Part shown: one piece after another, positions 41,946-52,850 of the stretch | Layout: the number at the start of each line of letters is the position of its first letter | Position numbering within the stretch: the stretch's first letter is position 1 | Source: Diphasiastrum complanatum | Taxonomy: Eukaryota > Streptophyta > Lycopodiopsida > Lycopodiales > Lycopodiaceae | Assembly: GCA_029204225.1 (NCBI GenBank) | Contig: CM055103.1 | Span: 24,054,163 to 24,118,162 of the forward strand | DNA: 64,000 nt | Reading direction: 5' to 3' | Program-made: the position numbers and the translations under genes | Notes under the pieces: model-generated | Told to the model about the DNA's origin: nothing | The model's input: only the letters and a program-made list of their open reading frames with translations | Databases searched by the model: none

Positions 41946-42033
41946 AGATGCAATGGCCAGATTAGTTGGCACTGTTGCTCCGTGTTTCTAGATGCAATGG
42001 CCAGATTAGTTGACACTGTTGCTCCGTGTTTCT
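41946..42033 (+). repeat. 44-bp tandem duplication
   Basis: Two nearly identical 44-bp units (41946-41989 and 41990-42033), AGATGCAATGGCCAG to CGTGTTTCT, one base apart. The unit is MULE-coding sequence (DAMARLV) also found once near 63310 on the other strand. Confidence 0.92.
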
Positions 42034-42180
42034 TTGGGAAAAGAAAACATGTGGATGTTGAAACAATTCAATTCATGTGGTTATGTGCTAACGACGTTAG
42101 AAATCAAATGCTCATTGGCAAGACCAACAAATCAAGAAAAAATAAACTCGTTAAACTCACACTTGATTTACTCGCTCTAT
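41946..42180 (+). pseudogene. MULE gene scrap
   Basis: Reads FGKRKHVDVETIQFMWLCA and NDVRNQMLIGK, matching the MULE copy 2 region around 63190-63290 (FMWFCATDVR). A third partial MULE copy, and like the other two it adjoins a gypsy LTR of the same family. No catalytic domain remains. Confidence 0.6.
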
Positions 42181-42189
42181 AGACGCGCT

Positions 42190-42874
<685 letters not shown>

Positions 42875-43517
42875 AGTAAGACCAAGGCACAGAGAAGCTT
42901 GTGAAGGTTAGTTCTCAGTTTAAGTCCTCTTGCGAAGGTTCCTAGTGAAAAAAAGATGAGAAAATCAGGCTAAACCCTCGCAGACACCCAAATTTTTAGT
43001 TCCAGTGGCCAAGAGCCTTTGCAGAGAATTCTAAAATTCCATCTTAGTGAGACAGGGACACATAAGAGCCTGCGAAGGTTAGTTTGATTCTAGTGAGCAG
43101 AAAATTGGATTCGAGTGCTTAAAAATCACTAAAATCAAAAGATTCATCAAACCCTCATAGAAATAACCTTCGCAGGCCATCCCAATGTCTTCAAAATATC
43201 TTTTTCCATAAGAGATGAAACCTACGAATGTTAGTTACCAGAGATGATTGATCTGTGACCAAAAACGTGCTTCCGAACCTTCGTAGACAACCATAACTTC
43301 TTGATCTGTAAGAAAGAACCTTCAACCCTTGGAACAGAGCCAGATCCACCCCAGATCTAGCCCCTAACAAGCCCGTGTAGGCTAATTCCGAAAAAATATG
43401 AAGAAACAAAGGTTTTTTTACTGTAAAACAGTGGAAGAACCTTCACATAGCCATCCCTCGCATGAGTAACCTTTGCAGACCAAATAAATAGTTAGATCTG
43501 CACCACATCCAGCTACT
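42875..43517 (+). other. Gypsy-3 leader with repeated GCGAAGGTT-type motif
   Basis: Noncoding leader homologous to 60080-60850 of gypsy-2 (reverse). It carries at least ten short motifs in both orientations, such as GCGAAGGTT, CTTCGCAG and CCCTCGCAG, spaced roughly 30-60 bp. Confidence 0.65.
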
Positions 43518-44455
43518 ATGAAAATCCCAGGCCAATCGGAACAAGGATCAAAAAGTTATTCAAGAAAAACCTTTGTAAGGGACATAAAATCACACTTTTG
43601 GCCACCTAGACTGATCAGATTCCTAAGGATCCAGCTTGAATTCCATAGATCCATTAAGATCCACTGCCCTAGAAATCTCCATCAAATGAATCTAAGATCT
43701 GGACGGTCAGTATCGAGAAGAGTTGCAAATCAAGCTCTAAACATACCTAGAGTAGTAGCCGCACAAATCAATGGTAGAAGCAGAACTAGCAAAAATGAAT
43801 CCAATGGACCCACTTGTTCCTGTCACACCCTATACGCAGTTCGGAGAGCACCTCGGCTCAAGATGCCAAAATATGATGGATCATCATATTTGATCAGATT
43901 CCTCCAAATCTACGAGCAAGCGTGCGAGATCTATGGCGAGCAGACACCGAAGAAAAATTTGATGTTGTTTCCAATTACGGCAGCACAAGACTGGTTTTCT
44001 AATCTCTCAAATGAAGAGAAGTCCACTTGGGAGCGGTTCTCATCACACGCTTTAAACCAAGAAATTTTCTAGAAGATTCGTTTCTCCTGTTGAGCAAAGT
44101 GAAAATGCAAAAAAGAAAAAGGGTCAGGGACTACATAGAACGGGTCAAACACTTGAGCTCCGAGTGCAACGCAACCCTAACTCTTGATCATGCGGTCATT
44201 ATGTGGTTTCTCGCGGGGTTACCATGAAGTTTCAGAAGAGAGTTGAAAAGACGGAAGCAGTATGCTACATTGCAAGAAGCAATGGAAGACACCATCAGGG
44301 AAGAAGATGAAGGTTCAGACGATGAAACATACCCAACTACCCCTAATCCGACTCCCTCGCTAGCATCATCCAACACTTTCAACATATCAACAGATTTGTT
44401 GATGGAACAAATGATGAAATTACACAAGCAACAGATGGAACAGCTTACAGCGTAG
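43518..44455 (+). pseudogene. gag: Gypsy-3 gag
   Basis: The best preserved gag of this family: 184 open codons (NLRSGRSVSRRVANQA, MPKYDGSSYLIRFLQIYEQ, AAQDWFSNLSNEEKSTW). A frameshift near 44030 leads to ITRFKPRNFLEDSFLLLSK and RVRDYIERVKHLSSECNAT, ending LP-stop at 44227. The next part reads QYATLQEAMEDTIREEDE and MEQMMKLHKQQMEQL. It marks the empty site of the solo LTR near 44445. Confidence 0.83.
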
Positions 44456-44707
44456 TTTGATCATAAACTGAAGGCCTTGTAGGGAGCAGTAGCACCAACT
44501 CCAAATCCACCGGAACAGAACCAGCTACAATATCCATGACGAGAAAATGTAAAATCCAAAACTATACAGCGAATGAGTGTCCAGTTTTGAAACAAAATCT
44601 CAAACTGACACAGAGGTTTTGCCACCTATGCAACGCATCTTCGCATGTTTTGCCCATTCAACCCTTGGATCATGCAACAAAAGAGGACCCAATACCAGAC
44701 CTCTTAT

Positions 44708-45188
44708 TGTAAAGACCCTAAAGGGATAACCCCTAAGATGAGGATAGGAGAACACAATAGGAGAGACAATGGACCCAAACCGCCCTACCAATCCTAGATC
44801 AAAATTGGATCTAGCCCCCAAGCCATGCCATGTGAAGCAAAAGAAGAAGAGAGAACCTGGTAACCTAAACCCAATATGTTGATGGGAGAATCCCTACCTC
44901 ATTATATATAGAGAGTAGAGGCCTATGCATGAAACCCTGCAACGCCCATGCAGGCCAACTATAGATAGATCACATCTCTTCATGCAGTCCTCCTACCTAT
45001 ATCCATCACACAGACATGCAATACTCCATATGTCTCCATTAGAGTGTTTGGGTCCTCTCAAGGTTATTAGTCATAAACTGGCCTTGACATGGAATTAAAT
45101 CAGGGCGTGACCAACAATCTCAAATACCGGAGGGCCGGTCTACCATATTAGGACTATTCTAGGTCCTTAACCGAATATGGCCATAACA
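44708..45188 (-). repeat. Antisense chromovirus LTR inside gypsy-3
   Basis: 481 bp with TGTTATGGCC start and GGGTCTTTACA end on the minus strand. It abuts gypsy-3 gag on the left. To the right lies a purine tract (AAGGAGGGAAGAA on the minus strand), so it is a 3' LTR. Related in layout to the LTR at 9982, but not closely in sequence. Confidence 0.78.
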
Positions 45189-45798
45189 TTCTTCCCTCCT
45201 TAAACTGCTTCTATTCTTATAAGCTCCTCAAGACAAGAAAGAATTACAGGAACAGTTCCTTTAACTTTCAATATTAACCGAGGAAATTATTATTCTTAGT
45301 CTGACTTCCATATCAAACAAGTACTCAGAGATAAACCTATTTCCAATCGTTAATCTTTGTTCTGGAGTACAACTCAAGTTTGAAAAGTGCACTAAGCAAT
45401 AAATTTCTCAACTAGGTTACACTCAACACAAGTTAGTAACATCACCTTCATGTAAAAGACTTACATGAACCACTGAGTGAAATATTCCCTAACTTAGAAG
45501 ATTAAAGTTAAAGAAAATAATAATAATTACAGTCTGAAATTATCCACAAACTCCAGCAGACAATTACGTAAAAAGCTTCCAAGTACCACTATCCTTAGAA
45601 TCCAATTTTAAGATATGATAATTCATTTAACTAGAATCTCTAGGAGAATCATTGAGATATCGAATGATTAAAACTCAACTTTGAGTATCCCAGATACTCT
45701 TTTGAGTTAAACGCTCCTATTTCTAGCATCATATGCAAGAAATAATAGCAATAATTCATCTTCATAGATTTGTCTGTCTGCTAAGATAACTGGAGATC
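45189..45798 (-). pseudogene. Antisense chromovirus 3' internal remnant
   Basis: The minus strand resembles the integrase/chromodomain end of chromovirus B at 9700-9990 (GTAAGT..TTTACATGAAGGTGAT, then TTATCTCTGAGTACTTG). No frame survives. It is truncated at about 45798, where gypsy-3 resumes, so only the 3' end of this element is present. Confidence 0.6.
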
Positions 45799-47300
45799 CA
45801 ATTCAAATGCTAGAGACCTTCAAGAACTATACTTTAGACGACGTGGTAATCATAATGTCGGAAGCACAAAGAGAACTTGATCAAAATCAAACATTGGTGA
45901 AACAAGTGTTCGAAGGACCTGTGCAGACACAACCTATGAATTTAGCTGAGCCAGGTGAAGAAGAGGATATAGTACATGTGGGAGAATAGTTGACGCCCAC
46001 TCAATTCAAAAGACTACGCGCATTATTGGTGGAATACAAAGATTGCTTTGCTTGGAATTACAATGATCTGAAGGGCACACCACCAACCGCAGTCCAGCAT
46101 ACCATACCCTTGGTGGATGGAGCAATCCCCAAGGTGAGCCGTTACTATCGCTACAATCCTAACTATACAGAATTGATTAAACAGGAGTTGCATAAATTGT
46201 TTGATGCTGATTTCATTTATGAAATCGAACACACTGAATGGGTATTGTTGATAGTCATAGTACCCAAGAAGAATGGGGAAATGTGAATCTGTGTGAACCT
46301 GAAAGTGTTAAATGTAGTCACCAATAAGGATCATTTTCTCTTATCATTTATGGAAAGTTTTCAGGCTAGAGTAGCAGGAGTGGAAGCCTACAATTTCTTG
46401 GATGGTTTCAGCAGCTACAATCAAGTGAAAATAGTGTCGAACGATCAACACAAGATACCATTCGCCACAGAATGGAGAACCTATGCTTACAAAGTGATGT
46501 CGTTTGGACTTTGTAATGCCCCAAGTACCTTTCAACGAGTTATGCAGACAACATTCAAAGAATATTTGCAAAAAATTCTGGAGATTTTCTTGGATGATCT
46601 GTACTTGCACAAACCTAACTCTGAGCAATTATCCAATTTGGAAAAGGTGTTGAAGAAATGTCGTGAATATTAGATGTCCTTGAACCTAGTGAAGTGTCAG
46701 TTTTGGGTGACACATGGCCTCATTCTTGACCATATAGTATCCAGACATGAGATCGTCATAGATCTGTCAAAGATAAGGATCGTTGTTGATCTGCCACCAC
46801 CATGAACGATCCGCGAAGTCTATGTTTTTATGGGTCATGCTAACTACTATTGTATTTTCATTCTAGATTTTGCAGAGTTAGCATGACAATATACAAGTTC
46901 ACAATGGAACCACATTGGACGGAGGAAGCCTTACAGGCTTTCTAGAAACTTAAAGATGCATTGGTCTCGGTGCCAATATTACGTCCGCCCAATTGGTCCA
47001 TAGAGTTTCACGTGCATACGAATGCATCGAAGTAGGCAGTGGGAGTAGTCTCAACCTAGCTAGGTGAACACAAAAAGATTTTTCCAATCCGTTTTGTTAG
47101 CCAACAACTCAGTGATTCAGAAGTAAACTATTCGACCATAGAGCGGGAGGCACTGGCTATGATCTATGTGGTTAAGAAATTTCGACATTACTTGATGGCC
47201 ACACATTTTGCTTTTTATACGAACCATCAACCCTTGCTTTATCTTGTTAATAAAACTTGCAATATAGGGAGAATCACTTATTGGTTACTTCTGTTGTTGG
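45799..47300 (+). pseudogene. Gypsy-3 reverse transcriptase and RNase H
   Basis: RT reads MLETFKNYTLDDVVI, LVEYKDCFAWNYNDLKG, VSRYYRYNPNYTELIKQEL, then a stop at 46284-46286 within the MRICVNLK-equivalent, NFLDGFSSYNQVKIV, VMSFGLCNAPSTFQRVMQ and the active site EIFLDDLYLH, here intact. Stops at 46671 and beyond. RNase H follows in several frames (MIYVVKKFRHYLMATHF, FYTNHQPLLYLVNKT). Confidence 0.85.
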
Positions 47301-48105
47301 AGTTTGATTTTTTTGATAGTGGTTCGCAAGGGAAAGCAGCACTATATGGTAGAACATGTGTCACGAATCAAGGGGAAGGAAACTATAGCCCTACCCGATG
47401 ATGAGCTACCAGACATTGCCTTGTTTTACATTGACACTGTACCTGAATGGGCCACAGACATTGTTGAGTATCTTATGTGGGGCCAACCGAATAAATCTCT
47501 ATCCAAGATGGAACAATGAAAACTGATTTTAAAAGCAAGTCCTTATCAGCTAATTGTCAACCATTTATATCGAAGAGGACCAGATAGTATTCTTCGAAGG
47601 TGTATTCTTTCACACGAGGCCACCCAAATTATTTCAATTTCACATGAAGGCATAGGTGGTGGTCATTTTGCATCCGGCATTAAAATTCGCAAGATCTTGC
47701 AATCTGGATGTTGGTGGCCAATGATTCATAAAGATACAAATGAACACTTGAAGAAGTGCGATGTGTGCCAGAGAGCTGGGAGACCAACAAGGCTGAACTA
47801 TGATCTTTTACATCCAGTTCTAGCTCGAGCACCCTTCAAGAAGTGGGCATTGGACTATATCGGTCCAATTCATCCTGTCGCAAGAAGTTTACAAGCCCAA
47901 TACATCATCATGGCAACGGATTACCTCACCAAGTGGGGTAATGTGAACAGCTGACACTTGAGCAACTGCCAAGTTTCTATATGAAAATATCATTGTGCGC
48001 TTCAGATGCCCGATGGAGATTGTTAGTGATCGCAGGAGCCGCTTCGACAATGAGACCATCAAGGTCCTATTGGAAGAATTTTTCATGATCCATCTATTCA
48101 ACACC
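47301..48105 (+). pseudogene. Gypsy-3 integrase, N-terminal and core part
   Basis: Reads KGKQHYMVEHVSRIKGKET, GGHFASGIKIRKILQSGCW, KKCDVCQRAGRPTRLNYDL, KKWALDYIGPIHPVAR and MATDYLTKWG, then RCPMEIVSDRRSRFDNETI and LLEEFFMIHLFNTS. A stop lies at 47517 and a frame change near 47940. At about 48105 the frame breaks into reverse-orientation sequence. The missing part of integrase is found inverted at 49238-48472. Confidence 0.83.
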
Positions 48106-48480
48106 TCCAACGTCCATACCTGGTTCTTCCTCATGGACTCCATCTCTTCGTTCATGGCTTGGATGCATTTGTCCTTTTCTGGACATTCAATCGCCTCCTC
48201 GAATGTTTGTGGTTCGCCACTGAACCCGCATAATTCTTCTGATTTGGAAGCTGAGCTGCCTGACATAAATCTTGTTGGCGCTCTTTGTGGTCTTGTCAAC
48301 CTTCTGGGAGATCCTCTCGGAACAGCTATGCCTTTGCCCTTGTCTGTTCTGCTTGGTCCGGAACCATGTTGGTTTACAGGAACTGCGATGGCAGGTTGCC
48401 TCTCGAATCTTTCTTCGTCTGATTCGTCATTCGAATGGGAGATGACTCGAAAATCTTCATTTTTGTTTGTCCTATGCTCC
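48106..48480 (-). pseudogene. Copia RT N-terminal region (inverted)
   Basis: The minus strand reads NDESDEERFERQPAIAVPV, then RRLTRPQRAPTRFM and EPQTFEEAIECPEKDKCIQA, ending MESMRKNQVWTL. This is the usual IN-RT linker and RT start of a copia element. The next expected residues (TVKYKWIFKLK) are on the plus strand at 49245. It belongs to a copia family not otherwise present here. Confidence 0.8.
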
Positions 48481-49182
48481 CTCTGATGTTGGCGGCAGGT
48501 CAACATACTGTCTTTCTAGAACTTCATAGCTAACAGGGTCTTCGTTGGCCATTGTCCTGCTCTCATCGAATTTGACATCCCTCTCCAGATCTGGTTTGGT
48601 TTTATTGGATATGGCTGAGATGACTTCTGATAAGGCTTGATTTGACCATTGTAAGTGTATTGTTTCATCCACATCCCGGATTTGTTCACTGAGGTGGCAA
48701 TATTTGTGAATTCGGCTACCATTGATGGGAGTGTCGAATGGCGTACCATCTAACTGCTCAAGTTTCACGGCTCCATGGCTGAGGATCTCCTTTATTTGGA
48801 ACGGGCCTTCGCCTGTGAACTTTAGCTTTCCCTTGATCACTTTAGTTTTATACATGAGGACTAGATCTCCTGATCGAATATCCTTCTTGTGCAATCGGCG
48901 ATCATGCCATGCTTTGAGTCGCTCTTTCTTAGCCGCCAATGCATGCACAACTAGTAAGCGCGTCTCGCAAAGTTTATATAATGCTTCATGGCGTAATTGC
49001 AGAGATTTGGATTCATCAAGACGTTGCGTTGTGGCAATCCTTAATGAAGGTACCAAAAATTCTACTGGCATTATTGCATCTTGACCATAAACTAGTTGAA
49101 ACAGTGTGTGGTTAGTGCTTCCCTTGTAAGCTATTTTGAACTCCCAATCAGATTTGCTAGTTTCAACTGTTTTCATGATCAC
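48472..49182 (-). CDS. Gypsy-3 integrase C-terminus (inverted)
   Basis: 236 open codons: DWEFKIAYKGSTNHTLFQL, VYGQDAIMPVEFLVPSLR, KAWHDRRLHKKDIRSGDLV, GPFQIKEILSHGAVKLEQL, then PPTSEGA and a stop at 48472. This is the integrase C-terminal DNA-binding region and its following linker, more intact than in gypsy-1 or -2. The first residues upstream of 49182 (to 49226) hold the Glu of the DDE triad. Not a separate gene. Confidence 0.82.
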   Translation of the reverse strand: MIMKTVETSKSDWEFKIAYKGSTNHTLFQLVYGQDAIMPVEFLVPSLRIATTQRLDESKSLQLRHEALYKLCETRLLVVHALAAKKERLKAWHDRRLHKKDIRSGDLVLMYKTKVIKGKLKFTGEGPFQIKEILSHGAVKLEQLDGTPFDTPINGSRIHKYCHLSEQIRDVDETIHLQWSNQALSEVISAISNKTKPDLERDVKFDESRTMANEDPVSYEVLERQYVDLPPTSEGA

Positions 49183-49238
49183 GCTACACAGGATCTTATT
49201 AGATGATTCCGCCTGCCCATTACCACATTACCTCATAA

Positions 49239-49871
49239 GCGCAACACTGTCAAATACAAATGGATTTTCAAACTCAAATATGGACCAGACGGGAGTGTGA
49301 CAAAATACAAGGCAAGACTGGTAGCAAAGGGTTTCTCTCATAGATACGGTATTGACTATTCTAAAACCTTCTCTCCTGTCATCAAACATTCGTCCCTACG
49401 TCTGTTGTTTGCATATGCAGCAGCTTATGACCTCAGGATCCACATTCTGGACGAGAAGACAACCTTCTTACATGGCGAATTGGACGAAGAGGTCTACATG
49501 GATCAACCCCCAGGATTTGTCTCAAATTCACTTCTTGACTATGTATGCAGAATGCATAGAAGCATCTACGGTCTGAAGCAATCAGCCCAACAATGGTACA
49601 AGAAAAAGAATCAGGCCCTGAAATCATTGGAATTCAAGCCTCTGTTGGCTGACTCCAATGTGTATGTCAGAGTTACAGATGGGCAGATCATCATAGTGGT
49701 TGTTTATGTGGACAACACTCTGATACTTTGCAGGAGTGAGCAGCTAATTGCTGAAGTAAAGACAAACATCTCGAAGCATTTCGAGATAGTGGATCTGGGA
49801 GAAGCCAGGTGTTACCTAGGCTTACAAATTGAAAGGGACTATGAGGGAGGCAAGTTATACCTTCACCAGTA
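49239..49871 (+). pseudogene. Copia reverse transcriptase, palm region
   Basis: Open for about 210 codons: NTVKYKWIFKLKYGPDGS, KARLVAKGFSHRYGIDYSK, TFSPVIKHSSLRLLF, EVYMDQPPGF, MHRSIYGLKQSAQQWYKKK, VVVYVDNTLIL and HFEIVDLGEARCYLGLQIE. The active-site box is YVDN where YVDD is expected, which should abolish polymerase activity. The frame stops at 49871, and the sequence passes into a gypsy LTR through about 12 bp common to both. Confidence 0.88.
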
Positions 49872-50022
49872 ATTACATGGCCAAAAGTCTAGTTTATTCC
49901 AAAAAGATTATTTACAATTGGGCCATGGGATTACTCACACATGTTGCCATGACCCTCGCATCTTATTTCCATTAATTTTGACATTTTATTTATTTACAAC
50001 CATGACGTGAATACCCCCAACA
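49871..50022 (-). repeat. 3' LTR remnant of gypsy-2
   Basis: The outer 152 bp of the LTR (minus strand TGTTGGGGGTATTCACG). It matches 61820-61969 and 24155-24310. Truncated at its junction with the copia RT. Confidence 0.85.
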
Positions 50023-50471
50023 GGGCCCATGGCCTAAAGTAGTGCCGGTCCCTCTGTACTATGCTTGCTTAGTATAGGCTGCGTTTGGCGTGTCGTTGCT
50101 GGATGAGGTATCCGGTGACTTCTTCCATGAAGTCCAGCCATGCGGTGCTCTTCTTGTCCTTGGTAGGGTAGAAGGATTTATGGACGCCCATTAGCCAATG
50201 CTGATCAATCCATGTCTGAAAGCGTGAATGTTAGGGGTCGCCAAGGAGGGCCACTCTATAGTACACTCGGGCCACTGGCAGTTGGTCTTCAACTTTCTAC
50301 GATGCCAGGGCCGTATCCGTATTTGGGTCAAAACATATGGATGGGAGGAAGTCATCCCATTTGGTGACAACGCCCATCAAGTATTCTAAGTCTTGGGCAT
50401 ATTGTGCGGCCGTGCGGACTGTTGGATCCAGACAATTGACATAATCTTTAGAAAATTGTTTGGCGTCTATG
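50023..50471 (-). other. Gypsy-2 region between ORF3 and 3' LTR
   Basis: Decayed coding-like sequence. Minus-strand frames read KSTAWLDFMEEVTGYLIQQ and YLMGVVTKWDDFLPS, probably the end of the third frame. No gypsy-1 counterpart remains, because that arm is cut at 33639. Confidence 0.5.
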
Positions 50472-51885
50472 TCACCTGTACTCCGAATGAATTATTGGCC
50501 AATTCATGGTTTTGATTGTTATCTTGTCCATTTGGATGCCGCACTCTACCCATTTTGATTTGCGTGGGTAGGGAACGTAGTGGACATTGAGTTGTGAACT
50601 TGTGAAATATGCCCTGATGGCCGCAAGGTCTCTTTCAAACAGCTTTTGGCACCATTTCGGTTGAGGGGCCAATGTTGGGAGATAGGCTAGCTCGTTTCTC
50701 TTGACCTCCTTTATCGTAACAAGTAACTGCCAGCCGCCGCGTGAACTTTTGTTTGGATACTGGACCAGGTAGACATTGATTTCATCTTCTACCAATTTTG
50801 GTCTTCGGAATGCATGGCTGGCAAAGATGGATCGCGAGCCTTCCGATGAGGAGGCTTGTTCTTGGCTCAGATCCACTTGTGGATTGGTATCAAGGCACAT
50901 GTCCTACCCTTGGTCCCGTGTGTATCCACCCATGTCGCTGCCTGTCCCTGGTCTTGGCTCTGACTAGCCTAAGCAGCATCATATAGTGGTGGCATTGGAA
51001 TTACCACTAGGGTTAGTTGTGATTTCTATGCCATGAGGTCGACATGCTTTGAGGGCATTCTTTGTCTGGCTGAGCTCGTGGTTTGCACTTGCATGGTATC
51101 GGTCAAACTCTACTTGGTATTTGTTGAGTGTTTGACTCTATACCTGCATTTGCTACCTGTACAGGTTCACTTCGGCTTGTGTGAGGTGTGAGTGGGGGAA
51201 GAGTTGTCAAAGATACTCATCCATTGGAGGGTGTTAGGCGAGATTTGGGAGTCATCAGTGAGAAGGGTACATGCAAGGTTACACAGAATGGGCCCGGCAG
51301 CTATTCGGTCGCGTGAGTTCGGTTTAATGGCCTGCCTTAGCCATGAGGACAAAGGGGAACCAGTCATAGGATACTACATAGGGGCCATGGATTTCCTAAT
51401 AGAATTCCACGATTTGGCTCAAAAGGTTAGATTGGTTGGGATCATTGAGTAAGCTGGAATGACTAGGAAATTGTTGAGTAGATAGGCATCGGATTGAATG
51501 ATAGGGTTATTGATAGCCTCTGTCAAATAACCATTGTTAGTTTTTGTCTGTGTTTCAGGGCCGAGTGGAGTTATATACGGTTGGATGAGAGTAGAGGCAC
51601 CTTGATGAAATGATTTTTGGCATTTGTCAGTGACAATTCCTTTGTTGCTAGCGAGTCAGCGTTGACACGCACACAGTGCAGTTTGTCATTGTACTGTACG
51701 TAGAAGCGATTTTTCTTCTTGTCCCACATGGCGTAGGCCATGAGGACTAGTTGCATGTTAAGTGAGACAGAGAAGAGTTGTGGGTACCTAGACCCATGGC
51801 GTGACCAAATCTGCATGTCAGTAGGTACGTCATTCCTAATTATGTCCTTGGATGGTGCGTGGCGAGGGTTATAAGGAGAAGCCAT
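50472..51885 (-). pseudogene. Gypsy-2 third frame (ORF3)
   Basis: Starts at ATG 51885 (MASPYNPRHAPSKDIIRND, TDMQIWSRHGSRYPQLFSV, MAYAMWDKKKNRFYVQYND). It breaks by frameshift near 51600, has a middle piece at 51200-51340 (RQAIKPNSRDRIAAGP), and ends with an open 142-codon block at 50472-50900 (RRPKLVEDEINVYLVQYPN, GGWQLLVTIKEVKRNELAY, WCQKLFERDLAAIRAYFTS). It lies after integrase. I recognise no domain; there is no clear signal peptide or transmembrane segment, so an envelope role is not supported. Gypsy-1 has the first half. Confidence 0.6.
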
Positions 51886-52850
51886 AACGTTAGTGGATCG
51901 GATTTAAAGGTAACAAGGATGTGGTTGAAGACGGAGATGGAAAAAACAGGAACAAGGCTTTCAAAAAAGAGTAAAAGGAGCAAAAATAGAGAAAAAGGCT
52001 TTAAAAAACTGGAAAGGTGGATATCATGTGAACAGGGCTGGAAATGAGTGTGATGAGTGTAGGGCAGGTGGTTATGATAGTAGACGGAGGTGTATCTAAA
52101 GTTTGGTCGCAATCAGAGGACTTTGAAAATTCACGAAAAACCTCGGTAGAGCTTCGTTGTATGAAGTGCCAAATGAATTGAATTCCCACCTTATACATAA
52201 AAAGTCTATGAGGGTTCAATAGGTGATTTGACTATCCTGCGAGGATTGAACTCTCTCAAGAACTAAACTCTCGCACCACTTTTTTATATCTTTGATTTTC
52301 AAGATCTAACTTTGCAAATAGGGTAATTTCACTGCCCTGAGTCCAAAAATGTTGTCTGTGAAGGTTGGTTTTGATATCTTGATGCCTTGCGAAGGTTCCA
52401 CAGATTTTGCCTCTCTGAACCCTCGCATACACTCAAATTTGATCATTTTCCATCAGTAACTCTCGTAGAGATTTTCATGAATGTATCTAAGTCAGATTTA
52501 GTGACTGACAAGGCTGCGAAAGTTAGTTCCCAAAGGATCTCAAAAAATCATGGAAAAAGTGCTCCAGCGAAGGTTGGTATACACTTGCATCCAGCTTAGA
52601 TCTGACTATGGAAAATCCTACGAGAGTTCTCATGGAAATATGATCCATCAGTTTAAGTGAGTTTCACCCCTATTGATTCCATCTGGATCTAGATCCTTCT
52701 TGGATCTTGTCTGATCTGTCCAGATTTTGCCTGATCTTGCTGAATCTTGTGGGATTTGGCTTTATTTGACTAGATCTACTTAGATCTGGCTTATTTTGAT
52801 TAGATCTGGCTGTGACGACTTCTGATAGAGCTTGATCTGGTTCCTATATC
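51886..52850 (-). promoter_or_regulatory. Gypsy-2 spacer with promoter-like region
   Basis: Counterpart of 31861-32979. It has a TATA-like TGTATAAGG on the minus strand near 52190 and scattered GCGAAGGTT/CTCGCA motifs (52210-52580). A GATCT-rich repeat block lies at 52680-52850. No coding frame. Confidence 0.4.

Larger units (their letters stand above)
48106..49238 (-). other. Inverted segment carrying gypsy-3 integrase end and copia RT start
   Basis: On the minus strand this block first reads the gypsy integrase catalytic-Glu region (GNGQAESSNKI) and C-terminus, then a copia RT N-terminus. On either side, the plus strand holds the matching other halves: gypsy integrase up to 48105 and copia RT from 49239. 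One inversion of about 1.13 kb accounts for both broken frames. A small mismatch remains at the right breakpoint (about 49226-49240). Confidence 0.82.

Noticed and set aside
42890-43480. Motif array considered as a CRISPR or satellite
   Set aside because: Motifs are 8-10 bp, alternate in orientation and have irregular spacing; neither CRISPR nor tandem satellite.
48722-49084. Plus-strand 120-codon frame
   Set aside because: Shadow of the inverted integrase C-terminus, which has family similarity on the minus strand.
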